A DNA stretch of 64,000 bases from Bradyrhizobium sp. CB1015 (GTDB lineage Bacteria; Pseudomonadota; Alphaproteobacteria; Rhizobiales; Xanthobacteraceae): NCBI RefSeq assembly GCF_025200925.1, contig NZ_CP104174.1, forward strand, positions 682,001-746,000, given 5' to 3'. A model generated the notes under the pieces. The model saw only the letters and a list, made by a program, of their open reading frames with translations, was not told the origin of the DNA and did no database searches. Below, in pieces: positions 26,747 to 37,100 of the stretch (position 1 is its first letter; each line of letters starts with the position of its first letter). The position numbers and the translations under genes are program-made.

Positions 26747-27307
26747 GTGCGCCTCCCCATTCTCGATCCCAAGGATCTGACCGACGAACAGAAGCCGCTC
26801 TATGACGACATGCGAGCGGGCATCAAGGACCACTTCAAGGGTTTTGTGAACATGCGCGAGGACGGCGCGCTGCTCGGGCCCTGGAATCCCTGGATCCGCG
26901 AGCCGCGCTTCGGCAAGCCTGTGTGGGAGCTGGTCAAGGCGATCGCGTCGAACCCGCTGCTGCCCGCGCCGGTGCGCGAGGTCGCGATCCTCGTCACCGG
27001 CTCGCATTTCCGCTCCGGTTACGAGCTCTATGCCCATGTGCTGGTGGCCGAGCAGCGTGGCCTCTCCGACGAGAAGCTCGCGACCATCGTCGCCGGCCAG
27101 CGGCCGGTCGATCTCACCCGGCAGGAGGCGGTCGCCTATGACATGGCTTCGGCACTGGTCGGCGGCGGCGTTCTGCCGGAGCTGACCTGGCGTGCGGCGG
27201 TGAACGAATTCGGCGAGCACGGCGCGGCCGAGCTGTCCTATCTCGTCGGCGTCTACTGCATGGTCTCGGTCACGCTCAACACTTTCGACGTGCCGGTGCC
27301 GGACTAG
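26747..27307 (+). CDS. Carboxymuconolactone decarboxylase (AhpD-like) family protein
   Basis: A 186-residue all-helical protein with the family core VREVAILVTGSHFRSGYELYAHVLVAEQRGLSDEK. Unlike AhpD it lacks the CxxC redox pair; the equivalent positions are in SGYELYAH, placing it with the decarboxylase-like or unassigned members. GTG 26747 is chosen because GAGGAG lies about 8 nt upstream; the frame is open 19 codons further. It probably acts on a small aromatic- or lactone-derived acid, but no neighbouring pathway genes support a precise reaction. The next gene is convergent, 6 bp away. Confidence 0.8.
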   Translation: MRLPILDPKDLTDEQKPLYDDMRAGIKDHFKGFVNMREDGALLGPWNPWIREPRFGKPVWELVKAIASNPLLPAPVREVAILVTGSHFRSGYELYAHVLVAEQRGLSDEKLATIVAGQRPVDLTRQEAVAYDMASALVGGGVLPELTWRAAVNEFGEHGAAELSYLVGVYCMVSVTLNTFDVPVPD

Positions 27308-27313
27308 CAGCGG

Positions 27314-28219
27314 CTAATTGCGCACGGCGTAGAGCGGCGTGCGCAGCGTCAGCTGGTAGGCCGGTTTCGGCGTCCACGCGATCTGCGCTGTGATGCCGAA
27401 CAGGCGGTTGTCGTTGTCGTCCATGCGATCGAGGTCGAGGCGCAGGGTCGGCTGGGTGAAGGACTCCGCTATCGTTCGGCCCGCGAGCTGCGCACCGCCG
27501 AAAGACTGTATGCCGAGGCGTCCGGTGAACTTCCAGTTGCTCGGCCATTGATAATAGCCGCCGGCATAGAGGATTGTGTTCGGCCGGATACTGGCGAACG
27601 GGCTGGCGATGGTGGTGTAGGTGTATTGCAGGCCGGCCAGCCAGCCCCGCGTCTCGTCCTCGTCGAGCGCGTAGTCGAATTCCAGGATGTTGTTGAAGGA
27701 ATTCGTCATGCCCTGCTCGTTGGGCACCGACTGCGTCAGGGTCGATTGCAGCGTGATGGTCGGGATCCTGCCGCCATTCTGCTGGTAGAGGTCGGCCTGC
27801 ACGCCGATGTTCCAGCTCGTGATGTCGAAGGACGACCAGCCGTTGCCGATGTCAATCGTCGAGCCCGACACCCCGCCATAAAGCGAGACGCGGTCGCTGA
27901 CGTCGACGGTCAGCGGCAGGTCGACGGCGATGGCCTTTGCCGCCGGCAAGCCGTTCGGCAGCGTTGTGCCTCGTTGCGCCGCCAGGGCTCCGAATGCGGC
28001 CGACAGCGAGGTGTTGCCGAAGCCGAGCCCGAGCGTGCCCGCCGGGATCGCCGCATAAATGGTGCGGAGGTCGAGATAGATGTTCGGGACGGTCGGCTTT
28101 GCGGGCTCGTCCTCCTCATCGTCGGCGGCGAAGGCGCCGCCTGCCGGGATCGCCAGACACAGCAATCCCGCCGCGACAGCGCGGAATGCCGGACGACGGG
28201 ATGGGCTGCGAAGAGGCAC
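27314..28219 (-). CDS. Exported, probably outer-membrane beta-barrel protein
   Basis: A protein of about 301 residues with a Sec signal peptide: basic start, hydrophobic RAVAAGLLCLAIPAGGAFA, cleavage after AFA, then an acidic DDEEDE stretch. The mature part alternates hydrophobic and polar residues with aromatic strand ends (LYGGVSGS, TSWNIGVQADLYQQ, LAGLQYTYTTIAS, ILYAGGYYQWPSNWKF), the look of a transmembrane beta-barrel. GTG 28219 gives a signal peptide of normal length; the only in-frame start further upstream is TTG 28291. No family recognised. It may be a porin-like or outer-membrane surface protein. Confidence 0.6.
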   Translation of the reverse strand: MPLRSPSRRPAFRAVAAGLLCLAIPAGGAFAADDEEDEPAKPTVPNIYLDLRTIYAAIPAGTLGLGFGNTSLSAAFGALAAQRGTTLPNGLPAAKAIAVDLPLTVDVSDRVSLYGGVSGSTIDIGNGWSSFDITSWNIGVQADLYQQNGGRIPTITLQSTLTQSVPNEQGMTNSFNNILEFDYALDEDETRGWLAGLQYTYTTIASPFASIRPNTILYAGGYYQWPSNWKFTGRLGIQSFGGAQLAGRTIAESFTQPTLRLDLDRMDDNDNRLFGITAQIAWTPKPAYQLTLRTPLYAVRN

Positions 28220-28399
28220 GTGACGATCCGACGCGTGGCGAGTTGGGGGCAAAACCGTTGTTAGATGGAACGTGATCGCTCGCTTGGTCAAGCGCTATCC
28301 GCAAGCGATGGACGGCATGGATATGTGCGGGTACCTTGCCGTGATCGCACTGACACACTCGCCCGCCACAGTGCAGGCCGAACAATGGAGGAGACAGCC

Positions 28400-28648
28400 A
28401 TGAACACGTCACGCCGCATCCTGCTCACCGGTCTGGCGGGGCTCGCCGTTGCTCCGACTGCTGCGGCGGCTGCTGCACCCATGGCCGAGCCCGGCGAAGT
28501 GACGGTCGCGGAGGAGCGCTTCGCGCGCACGATTGCGGCGGCGCATGCGCCCGACGTCACCTGTGCATGGCAGGCGGAGCGTTATGCGGACGCGCACTGG
28601 CCGGAATATGTCGCGGCAGCGCGCGCGGTGATCGGCGCGCGCGTGTGA
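28400..28648 (+). CDS. Small exported hypothetical protein
   Basis: An 82-residue protein with a strong ribosome site (GGAGGAGAC) before ATG 28400. The N-terminus MNTSRRILLTGLAGLAVAP followed by an Ala run is a signal peptide with a twin Arg (SRRILLTGL) resembling a Tat motif. The mature part is short, helical and Ala-rich (VTVAEERFARTIAAAHAPD, ADAHWPEYVAAARAV). Unrecognised family; periplasmic location expected. Confidence 0.6.
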   Translation: MNTSRRILLTGLAGLAVAPTAAAAAAPMAEPGEVTVAEERFARTIAAAHAPDVTCAWQAERYADAHWPEYVAAARAVIGARV

Positions 28649-28659
28649 TCAAAGCGCTC

Positions 28660-29595
28660 TCACCTTTTCACCGCCCGCCGCACCTGCTCGCCGATCTGCG
28701 ACAGCACGAGCTGTGACTGCGGCAGGATTGCGCCCATGGCGTGGAAATTGTGGACCATCCCCTCGTGACAGACATGCTCGACCGCCACCCCCGCGGCGAG
28801 CAGCTTGCGGGCATAGGCATTGCCCTCGTCGCGCATCGGATCGTACTCGGCGGTGTGGATGATCGCGGTCGGCAGGCCCGTGAGGCGTGTCGCGCGCAAG
28901 GGAGAGACGCGGGGATCGGCAGTATCGATGTCGTCAGGCAGGTAATCGGAAAGATCGGCTTGGATCGTGACGCGATCGATCAGATGGCCCTCGGCAAACG
29001 CCTCGCGCGAAGGCGAGGTTTCCTCGAAATCCAGCACCGGGCAGATCAGGCATTGCGCGGCGATGGAGAGGCCGGCGGACTGCGCCGCATTCTGGCACAC
29101 GATCGCCGCGAGTGTGGCGCCGGCGGAATCGCCGCCGATCACCAGGCGATCAGCGTCGATGCCGAGCGATGCCGCCTCGCGCGCGACCCATTCGGTGGCG
29201 GCGATCGCGTCCTCGACCGCGGCGGGGAATCTGTGCTCCGGCGCGAGCCGGTAGTCGACCGAAACGAGGCGGCAGCCGGTGGCATGCGCCAGCGCCGCCG
29301 CGATGCGCTCGTGCGTGGCAATGCTGCCAGCGACGAGTCCGCCGCCATGAAAGAACACGAAGCCCGGTGCGGGCGCCTCGGCGCCTGCCGGCGTGTAGAG
29401 GCGATAGGGCAGCTCGCCGCCGGGGCCGGGCAGCATGCCGTCGGACGTCATCACATCCGGCGCCTCGGCCCGGGCGAACTGCATCAGCTTGGCCAGCGAT
29501 TGCCGCCGCACCTCCACGCTCGGCCGGCTCCGCGCCTGCGGCGCAGCCGCGGCCATCATGGTCAACAAACGCTTTGCGAGCGGATCGAGCGGCAT
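28660..29595 (-). CDS. Alpha/beta hydrolase, hormone-sensitive-lipase type esterase
   Basis: A 311-residue esterase of the HSL family. FFHGGGLVAG carries the HGGG oxyanion motif, GGDSAGATLA the nucleophile Ser, YDPMRDEG the Asp and VHNFHAMG the His. ATG 29595 is preferred because GGAG lies 6 nt upstream and the longer frame is Pro/Arg-rich. It cleaves short-chain esters in the cytosol; substrate unknown. The upstream 480 bp to the aminotransferase hold repeats only. Confidence 0.88.
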   Translation of the reverse strand: MPLDPLAKRLLTMMAAAAPQARSRPSVEVRRQSLAKLMQFARAEAPDVMTSDGMLPGPGGELPYRLYTPAGAEAPAPGFVFFHGGGLVAGSIATHERIAAALAHATGCRLVSVDYRLAPEHRFPAAVEDAIAATEWVAREAASLGIDADRLVIGGDSAGATLAAIVCQNAAQSAGLSIAAQCLICPVLDFEETSPSREAFAEGHLIDRVTIQADLSDYLPDDIDTADPRVSPLRATRLTGLPTAIIHTAEYDPMRDEGNAYARKLLAAGVAVEHVCHEGMVHNFHAMGAILPQSQLVLSQIGEQVRRAVKR

Positions 29596-29778
29596 GGGGC
29601 ACTCCATATCGTGGCCGATATTATAGCCGGTTTGCTCTGTCTTACCCTCCCCTGGAGGGGGGGAGGGTCGGCGCATGCGCCGGGGTGGGGTGATCTCTCA
29701 ACACGGGGCAGTGTGCGATGTGGAGAGACCGTCACCCCACCCCGCTCGCGCTGCGCGCGATCGACCCTCTCCAGGGCA

Positions 29779-29986
29779 GGGCTATCGCATTTGAGAGCTT
29801 TTCCCGGCGGCCATCCTTCGAGACGCCCGCTTTGGGCGGGCTCCTCAGGATGAGGGCGGAGTGCGCGGCAGCAGTTTCAACGAGCACTGACGCTGATTAG
29901 CCTCATCCTGAGGAGGCGCGTCAGCGCCGTCTCGAAGGACGAGGCGTGCGCGCAGGCCGACGTCACAAGTCATATGCGATAGCCCT
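29779..29986 (-). repeat. Composite palindromic intergenic repeat, copy 2 (inverted)
   Basis: Read on the minus strand this is almost the same ~200 bp as 21257-21458: GGGCTATCGCATATGA at one end, then GGCCTGCGCGCACG, TCGTCCTTCGAG, CCTCCTCAGGATGAGG, a variable middle around AACTGCTGCCGCGCACTCC, and CTCATCCTGAGGAGCCC to GCGATAGCCC. Only scattered base differences are visible. The flanks 29640-29775 hold further GC-rich inverted stretches (CACCCCACCCCG and GGGGTGGGG). No gene is seen from 29596 to 30074. Confidence 0.75.
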
Positions 29987-30074
29987 GCCCTCCAGGGGAG
30001 GGTTTCCAAATTCCGCAGCAAATCGTTTAGAAATTGGGACAATAGTCCCCGGATCGTTCCAAGGGAGGCCGGTC

Positions 30075-30962
30075 ATGGCCGAGATCAAGAAGCCCATCGA
30101 CTACTCGCCGAGCTGGACCTTCTTCGAGGGCAACTGGCACGACGGCAATGTGCCGATCATGGGCCCGCGCACGCATGCGGCCTGGCTCGGGTCCGTCGTG
30201 TTCGACGGCGCCCGCGCATTCGAGGGTGTTGCGCCCGATCTCGACCGACACGTCGCTCGCGCCAATCAATCCGCGATCAATTTCGGCCTGAAGCCGGTGG
30301 TCGATACCGAAACCTGGCTGACGCTCGCGAACGAAGGCATCGCACGCTTTGCCGTGAATGCCGAGCTCTATATCCGTCCGATGTACTGGGCGCAGAATGG
30401 AAGCGGCGGCGGCGTGCTGTTCGACCCCGAGACCACCAATTGGTGCCTGTGCATCTACGAAGCGCCGATGCCTAAACCCGTCGGCAACGCCATCACCCTG
30501 TCGCCGTTCCGCAGGCCGACGGCCGAATGCGCGCCGGTCGAAGCCAAGGCCGCCTGCCTCTACCCGAACAATTCGCGCGCGCTCGCGGAAGCTGCTTCGC
30601 GCGGCTTCCAGAACGCGCTGATGCTCGACATGCTCGGCAACGTCGCCGAGTTCGGCAATTCCAACGTGTTCATGGCCAAGGACGGCGTGGTCTCCACGCC
30701 GGTGCCGAACGGCACCTTCCTCAACGGCATCACGCGCCAGCGCGTCATCAGCCTGCTTCGCGCCGACGGCGTCACTGTGGTCGAGAAGACGCTGCGCTAC
30801 GCCGATTTCCTGGCCGCCGACGAGATCTTTTCGACGGGCAATTTCGCCAAGGTCGCGCCCGTGATCCGCATCGACGAGCGCGAGCTGAAGCCGGGCCCGT
30901 TCTATGCCAAGGCGCGAAAGCTCTACTGGGACTTTGCGCATGCCGTGAAGATGGCGGCATAG
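30075..30962 (+). CDS. ilvE: Branched-chain amino acid aminotransferase
   Basis: A 295-residue fold-type IV PLP aminotransferase. The PLP lysine is K158 (VEAKAACLYPNN), followed by the family signature ALMLDMLGNVAEFGNSNVFMAKDG (181-204). It transfers amino groups between glutamate and branched-chain keto acids, or aromatic/D-amino acids in related members. GGGAGG upstream of ATG 30075 supports the start. The sequence K-A-A-C-L-Y departs from the usual K-x-x-x-N-Y of E. coli IlvE, a known variant group; substrate preference could differ. Confidence 0.85.
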   Translation: MAEIKKPIDYSPSWTFFEGNWHDGNVPIMGPRTHAAWLGSVVFDGARAFEGVAPDLDRHVARANQSAINFGLKPVVDTETWLTLANEGIARFAVNAELYIRPMYWAQNGSGGGVLFDPETTNWCLCIYEAPMPKPVGNAITLSPFRRPTAECAPVEAKAACLYPNNSRALAEAASRGFQNALMLDMLGNVAEFGNSNVFMAKDGVVSTPVPNGTFLNGITRQRVISLLRADGVTVVEKTLRYADFLAADEIFSTGNFAKVAPVIRIDERELKPGPFYAKARKLYWDFAHAVKMAA

Positions 30963-30975
30963 GAGCCAGTCCCTC

Positions 30976-31091
30976 CGTCATTGCGAGCCAAGGGGTCCGC
31001 GCGAAGCGCGGCCCGATGACAGGCTCCGCGAAGCAATCCAGGGTCTTTCCGCGGCGGCAGTCTGGATTGCGTCGCTGCGCTCGCAATGACG
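30976..31091. repeat. Palindrome-bounded intergenic repeat (CGTCATTGCGAG type)
   Basis: CGTCATTGCGAG at 30976-30987 and CTCGCAATGACG at 31080-31091 are perfect inverted ends of a 116 bp element with inner inverted pairs (AAGCAATCCAG / CTGGATTGC; CCGCGCGAAGCGCGG). This is a widespread Bradyrhizobium-type intergenic repeat by my recollection. It lies between convergent genes and can form a long hairpin. Confidence 0.7.
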
Positions 31092-31116
31092 AGTTTGTGG
31101 ATCGTGCGGGCGCCGC

Positions 31117-31737
31117 TCACGAGCCGCGCCGCCGAAACCGGCTGAACTGAAACGCCTGCGTCGAATTCCACGGCGTGTGGTGCGTCTCGCTCCGCGACTC
31201 GAGCAGCTCGAACTCTCGACCGAGCTCCGCCGCAAGGCTCGCGCTGTCATGGCGCTGCACCGGCAAGCCGCTGCATTTCTCGGGACCGTCGGGTGCAAAC
31301 GTCGCAATGATGACGTGGCCGCCAGGCTTGACCGCCGACCGCAGGCGCTCCACGTAAGCCGCCCTGTCGCGCGGTTCAGTCAGGAAGTGAAACGCCGCAC
31401 GATCGTGCCAGACATCGTAGGTCCTGGCAGGACGCCATGTCGTGGCATCGGCAACGATCCAGTCAACCGTCGAAGCGGCCTGACCGATGCGCTTCTTCGC
31501 CGTCTCGAGCGCATTGGCAGAAAGATCCAGGACGGCAACGTCGCGATATCCGTCCTGCAACAGCGCATCGACCAGCCGCGATGCGCCGCCGCCGATATCG
31601 ATGATGGCCGTGTCACGATCGGAGCCGGCTGCGCGAATCATCGCAAGCGAGATCGCGGGGCTATCTTGATACCAGCTGACCTCGGCCTCGCCCTTGGTGG
31701 CGTAGACATGGTCCCAATGGGTGCTTCGGTCAGACAT
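31117..31737 (-). CDS. Class I SAM-dependent methyltransferase
   Basis: A 206-residue Rossmann-fold methyltransferase. IIDIGGGASRLVDAL is motif I, VAVLDLSANALETAKKR motif II, and WHDRAAFHFL follows the motif IV position; FHFL and YxxxL repeats match the thiopurine-methyltransferase-like (Methyltransf_11/25) group. GGGAGGGCGAG precedes ATG 31737. The end HTPWNSTQAFQFSRFRR is typical of small rhizobial members. Substrate unknown. The gene runs from the phaR side toward the repeat. Confidence 0.85.
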   Translation of the reverse strand: MSDRSTHWDHVYATKGEAEVSWYQDSPAISLAMIRAAGSDRDTAIIDIGGGASRLVDALLQDGYRDVAVLDLSANALETAKKRIGQAASTVDWIVADATTWRPARTYDVWHDRAAFHFLTEPRDRAAYVERLRSAVKPGGHVIIATFAPDGPEKCSGLPVQRHDSASLAAELGREFELLESRSETHHTPWNSTQAFQFSRFRRRGS

Positions 31738-31778
31738 GGCTCGCCCTCCCGCGTACAGGGGCCGGCGCAAATGAAAGA

Positions 31779-32369
31779 CTATTCGTCCTTCTTCGACATC
31801 CGCTCGAGGCGCTCCTGCATTTCCTTCATCTGCTGGCGCAGCTCGTCGATGTTGCTGTCCTTCGGCGCCTCGGCATTCGCATCGGGCTCCGGCTCGGGAG
31901 TGGCGGCCGGGCGGGGCGCAGCGAACGGCTTGAACATCGAGAAGGTCTGCTGGAACAGCTCCATGTTGCGGCGGACTTGCTCCTCCAACGGAGCAAAAGG
32001 AGTGCCGGACAGCGTATTGGCGATTTGCTTGCGGAACTTCTCCTGCTCCTGGGTCAGGGTCGCGATCGACTGCTCCAGATATTTCGGCACCACCATCTGC
32101 ATGCTGTCGCCATAGAAGCGGATCAGCTGGCGAAGGAAGGTGGTCGGCAGCAGGTTCTGGCCGGCCTTGTTCTCCTGCTCGAAGATGATCTGGGCGAGCA
32201 CGGAGCGGGTGATGTCGTCGCCAGTCTTGGCGTCATAGACCAGGAAATCTTCGCCGTCCTTGACCATGGCGGCGAGGTCTTCCAGCGTCACATAGGTGCT
32301 CGTTCCGGTGTTATAGAGCCGGCGGTTCGCGTATTTCTTGATGGTGGTGGGTTGGTCTGATTTCGCCAT
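31779..32369 (-). CDS. phaR: Polyhydroxyalkanoate synthesis repressor PhaR
   Basis: A 196-residue PHB-responsive repressor. The N-terminal DNA-binding domain begins IKKYANRRLYNTGTSTYVTLEDLA, followed by the PHB-accumulation regulator domain (ITRSVLAQIIFEQENK, LPTTFLRQLIRFYGDSMQ), and a C-terminal Pro/Ala linker with a coiled coil (NIDELRQQMKEMQERLERM). It binds PHB granules and DNA, controlling phasin and PHB genes. It is divergent from phaA across a 312 bp region that should hold its operators. An aniA-type rhizobial orthologue is expected. There is no phaC in the window. Confidence 0.95.
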   Translation of the reverse strand: MAKSDQPTTIKKYANRRLYNTGTSTYVTLEDLAAMVKDGEDFLVYDAKTGDDITRSVLAQIIFEQENKAGQNLLPTTFLRQLIRFYGDSMQMVVPKYLEQSIATLTQEQEKFRKQIANTLSGTPFAPLEEQVRRNMELFQQTFSMFKPFAAPRPAATPEPEPDANAEAPKDSNIDELRQQMKEMQERLERMSKKDE

Positions 32370-33860
<1,491 letters not shown>

Positions 33861-33977
33861 TCTTACACGCAGCTGACGCGTGCGCCGCACACGTCAGCGC
33901 GTGCGTTGCACGCGACTAAAAAGGCAGCGGTTGCAAATCAAATATTCTTCGCAGGCACGCAAGCCTCGACTAAAGAG

Positions 33978-34010
33978 AAACGCCCGGCTCGATGCCGGGC
34001 GTTTTGTTCT
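33978..34010 (+). terminator. Rho-independent terminator between phaA and phaB
   Basis: AAACGCCCGGC (33978-33988), loop TCGAT, GCCGGGCGTTT (33994-34004), followed by TGTTCT. An 11 bp GC-rich stem with T-rich tail ends most phaA transcripts before phaB. Just before phaB (34070-34095) there is a tandem repeat of GAAGAGTCCAAG overlapping the ribosome site GGGAAGG. Confidence 0.8.
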
Positions 34011-34107
34011 TGATGTCCGTCAAACCAACCGCATAATCCGTAGCTAAAACGATCACCTCAGAAACGTCCGAAGAGTCCAAGGAAGAGTCCAAGGGAAGGA
34101 ATACGAC

Positions 34108-34833
34108 ATGGCACGTGTTGCACTGGTGACGGGTGGTACGCGGGGCATCGGAGCCGCGATCAGCAAGGCGCTGAAGGCGGCCGGCTACAAGGTCGCGGCA
34201 AGCTATGCCGGCAACGATGCGGCGGCGGAGAAGTTCAAGGCCGAGACCGGCATCGCCGTCTACAAATGGGACGTCAGCAATTTCGACGCCTGCGCCGAAG
34301 GCGTGAAGAAGGTCGAGGCCGAGATCGGCTCGGTCGACGTGCTGGTCAACAATGCCGGCATCACCAGGGACGGCGCCTTCCACAAGATGAGCCTCGAGCA
34401 ATGGAATGCCGTGATCGGCACCAATCTCGGCTCGCTGTTCAACATGTCGCGCCAGGTGATCGAAGGCATGCGGGGGCGCAAGTTCGGCCGCATCATCAAC
34501 ATTTCCTCGATCAACGGCCAGAAGGGACAGTTCGGACAAGTCAACTACTCCGCAGCGAAAGCCGGCGAGATCGGGTTCACCAAGGCCCTGGCGCTGGAGA
34601 ATGCCAAGGGCGGCGTCACCGTGAACGCGATCTGCCCCGGCTATATCAACACCGAGATGGTGCAGGCAGTGCCGAAGGACGTGCTGGAGAAGGCGATCCT
34701 GCCGCTGATTCCGATCGGCCGCCTCGGCGAGCCCGAAGAGATCGCGCGCGCCGTCGTGTTCCTCGCCGCGGATGAAGCCGGTGCCATCACCGGCTCGACG
34801 CTGTCGGTTAACGGCGGCCAGTACATGGTGTGA
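34108..34833 (+). CDS. phaB: Acetoacetyl-CoA reductase
   Basis: A 241-residue short-chain dehydrogenase with NADPH motif TGGTRGIG (8-15), NNAG (81-84) and catalytic S134, Y147, K151 (NYSAAKAG). VNAICPGYINTEMVQAVP and the ending VNGGQYMV are typical of PhaB, which makes (R)-3-hydroxybutyryl-CoA for PHB synthase. It follows phaA across a terminator, with its own GGGAAGG ribosome site. Confidence 0.96.
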   Translation: MARVALVTGGTRGIGAAISKALKAAGYKVAASYAGNDAAAEKFKAETGIAVYKWDVSNFDACAEGVKKVEAEIGSVDVLVNNAGITRDGAFHKMSLEQWNAVIGTNLGSLFNMSRQVIEGMRGRKFGRIINISSINGQKGQFGQVNYSAAKAGEIGFTKALALENAKGGVTVNAICPGYINTEMVQAVPKDVLEKAILPLIPIGRLGEPEEIARAVVFLAADEAGAITGSTLSVNGGQYMV

Positions 34834-34868
34834 TGCGATCGCATCACGTGCGATCATATAGGTGACTT

Positions 34869-34991
34869 CGTCATGCCCGGGCTTGTCCCGGGCATCTCGC
34901 TATGCACTGTCATTCCGGGGCGCCGCCATAGCGGCGAACCCGGAATCTCGAGATTCCGGGTCTGGCGCTGCCGCGCCATCCCGGAATGACG
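34869..34991. repeat. GTCATTCCGG-type palindromic repeat cluster
   Basis: CGTCATGCCCGGGCTTGTCCCGGGCA opens two linked hairpins, then CTGTCATTCCGGGG (from about 34900) pairs with CCCGGAATGACG (34980-34991), with ACCCGGAATCTCGAGATTCCGGGT inside. Typical intergenic hairpin element, here between phaB and the transporter gene in the same direction, so it may end phaB transcripts. Confidence 0.65.
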
Positions 34992-35005
34992 AGGTTCCGA
35001 TTTCC

Positions 35006-35875
35006 ATGACTCCCCGCACTGCCACGCTGATCGGCTTGACCGCGATCCTGATGTGGTCGCTGCTGTCAGTGATGACGGTGGCGACCGGAAAGATCCCGGC
35101 GTTTCAGCTCGCTGCGATGACGTTTGCGATCGGCGGTGTCGTCGGCCTGCTCACCTGGATCGGCCGTGGCGAGGCGGCGAAAAGCCTGCGGCAGCCGCTC
35201 GTCGTCTGGGTCGTCGGCGTCGGCGGCCTGTTCGGCTATCACGCGCTGTATTTTCTCGCGTTGCGCTTCGCTCCGCCGGCGGAAGCCGGCCTCTTGAATT
35301 ACCTGTGGCCGCTCTTGATCGTGCTGTTCTCGTCATTCCTGCCTGGCGAGCGGCTGGCCGCGCATCACATCATCGGCGCCGTGCTCGGCCTCGTCGGCAC
35401 CGTGCTGCTGTTCGCCGGCAACACCTCCGGCTTCGCCCCGGGGGCTGTGCCGGGGTTGATCGCAGCCTTCATCGCGGCGTTCGTCTGGGCGACCTATTCG
35501 GTGCTGTCGCGCCGCTTGAAAGCGGTGCCGACGGATGCGGTCGCGGGCTTCTGTCTTGCTACATCAGTGCTCGCCGCCTTGATGCATGGTCTGCTTGAAG
35601 CCACGGTCTGGCCGGAGTCGGGCTTGCAATGGCTCTCGGTGATCGCGCTTGGCATCGGCCCGGTCGGCGCCGCCTTCTACGCCTGGGACATCGGCATGAA
35701 GCGCGGCGACATTCGTGTGCTCGGTGCCGCCTCCTACGCGACGCCGCTGCTGTCGACGGGATTCCTCATCGCTGCCGGTTTCGCCAAGGCCAGCGCCAAT
35801 ATCGCGGTTGCCGCGATCCTCATTGCCGGGGGCGGCCTGATCGCGGCCAAGGACATGGTGCTGCGGAAGCGATGA
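35006..35875 (+). CDS. DMT-superfamily (EamA) transporter, aromatic amino acid exporter YddG-like
   Basis: A 289-residue protein with ten predicted membrane helices in two EamA repeats. PISM-TPRTATLIGLTAILMWSLLSVMT begins the first helix, and GYHALYFLALRFAPPAEAGLLNYLWPLLIVLFS is the strongly conserved helix 3-4 region of the YddG branch, which exports aromatic amino acids or related metabolites. ATG 35006 fits; the longer frame reads through the palindromic repeat and is not protein-like. Substrate is not proven by sequence. Confidence 0.82.
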   Translation: MTPRTATLIGLTAILMWSLLSVMTVATGKIPAFQLAAMTFAIGGVVGLLTWIGRGEAAKSLRQPLVVWVVGVGGLFGYHALYFLALRFAPPAEAGLLNYLWPLLIVLFSSFLPGERLAAHHIIGAVLGLVGTVLLFAGNTSGFAPGAVPGLIAAFIAAFVWATYSVLSRRLKAVPTDAVAGFCLATSVLAALMHGLLEATVWPESGLQWLSVIALGIGPVGAAFYAWDIGMKRGDIRVLGAASYATPLLSTGFLIAAGFAKASANIAVAAILIAGGGLIAAKDMVLRKR

Positions 35876-35886
35876 TTGGAGCGGAG

Positions 35887-36309
35887 CTACGGCTCCCAGC
35901 CGGGCGGCGCGAGCTCGAAGCCCGCGAACTCGAATGCGGGCGCCACGGTGCAGCCGACCAGCGTCCACTCGCCCGTGGTTTCCGCCATCTGCCAAGCCAG
36001 CGCAGGTACGATCGCCTGCGGCCGCTCGCCGCTGACCAGGTCGGTGCCGAGCCGCACCTCGTGCTGCGAGCAGCCGTCATGGGCGATGCGCAGCCTCAAG
36101 GGGCTGCCGGCGTAATAGTGCCATGTCTCCACCGCATCGACGCGATGCCAGTGCGAGCGCTCGCCGCGTGCCAGCAGAAAGTAGATCAGGGTCGAGCGCG
36201 AGCGCCCGTTGGCGTCGGTGGCCTGATCGCGAAACGTCTCCCGATAATGGCCGCCTTCCGGATGCGGGCGGAGTTCGAGGCGTGCGATGATCTCGGCTGC
36301 GGTCGGCAT
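35887..36309 (-). CDS. Cupin-fold protein (DUF985)
   Basis: A 140-residue beta-barrel protein of the DUF985 cupin family. LRPHPEGGHYRETFR near the start, SHWHRVDAVETWHYYAGSPL as the metal-site-like core and LVGCTVAPAFEFAGFELA at the end are the family's conserved blocks. Function of the family is unknown; a sugar or small-acid binding role has been proposed. It converges on the DMT transporter gene (11 bp) and follows gloB after 23 bp on the same strand. Confidence 0.85.
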   Translation of the reverse strand: MPTAAEIIARLELRPHPEGGHYRETFRDQATDANGRSRSTLIYFLLARGERSHWHRVDAVETWHYYAGSPLRLRIAHDGCSQHEVRLGTDLVSGERPQAIVPALAWQMAETTGEWTLVGCTVAPAFEFAGFELAPPGWEP

Positions 36310-36332
36310 CGATCCTCGTCGGGATGTGTTCT

Positions 36333-37100
36333 TCAGGACTTGTTCTTGCGCTCACGCAGCTCGCCGAACACCGCAGCGGGATCCGCGCCCTTCATGTGCA
36401 GCTTGGCCGCGACCGCCGGCTCGTCGGCGCGCAGGAACACGTTGGCGCGCTTCTCCTCGCCGAGCAGCGAGGGAATGGTCGGCTTGTTCTCGGCGCGGAG
36501 CTTCGTCACCTCCGCGGCGCGCGCCTGGAGCGCCGCATTGTCCGGCTCGATGGTGAGCGCGAACTTGACGTTGGACGCCGTGTATTCGTGGCCGCAATAG
36601 AGCTTGAAGTCGTCGGGCAAGGCGCGCAGCTTCAGCAGTGAATCCCACATCATCGGATAGGTGCCCTCGAACACGCGGCCGCAGCCGATCGAGAACAGCG
36701 TATCGGCGGCGAACACCGTCTTCTCATTGTCGAACACGTAGGAGATGTGGTCGAGCGTATGGCCGGGCGTCTCGACGACACGCGCCAGCAGATTGCCGAT
36801 CTTGACCACGTCGGCATTGGCGACGCGCAAATCGACATTTGCGATCTTAGTCGTCTTGTCGTGCGGCGCGACGACGCGGCAATTGTATTTCTGCTTGAGC
36901 TCGGCGACCCCGCCGACATGATCGCCATGATGATGGGTGATCAGGATGTCGGTGAGCCGCCAGCCCTCGCGCTCCAGGGCCTTGAGGATGGGGCCGGCCT
37001 CCGGCGCGTCGATCGAGGCCGTTGCTTTGGTTTCCACATCGTGGATCAGATAACCGAAATTGTCGTTTAAACAGGTGAAAGTACGAATTTCGGCGGCCAT
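36333..37100 (-). CDS. gloB: Hydroxyacylglutathione hydrolase (glyoxalase II)
   Basis: A 255-residue MBL-fold enzyme. THHHGDHVGG holds the first metal ligands, VETPGHTLDHISY the next His, FAADTLFSIGCGRVFEGT the bridging Asp and CGHEYTASN the final His; the C-terminal helical domain of glyoxalase II (EVTKLRAENKPTIPSLLGEEKRANVFLR) is intact. It converts S-lactoyl-glutathione to lactate in methylglyoxal detoxification. ATG 37100 begins at MAAEIRTFTCLNDN, matching family starts. It is divergent from a methyltransferase gene, a common pairing in rhizobia. Confidence 0.95.
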   Translation of the reverse strand: MAAEIRTFTCLNDNFGYLIHDVETKATASIDAPEAGPILKALEREGWRLTDILITHHHGDHVGGVAELKQKYNCRVVAPHDKTTKIANVDLRVANADVVKIGNLLARVVETPGHTLDHISYVFDNEKTVFAADTLFSIGCGRVFEGTYPMMWDSLLKLRALPDDFKLYCGHEYTASNVKFALTIEPDNAALQARAAEVTKLRAENKPTIPSLLGEEKRANVFLRADEPAVAAKLHMKGADPAAVFGELRERKNKS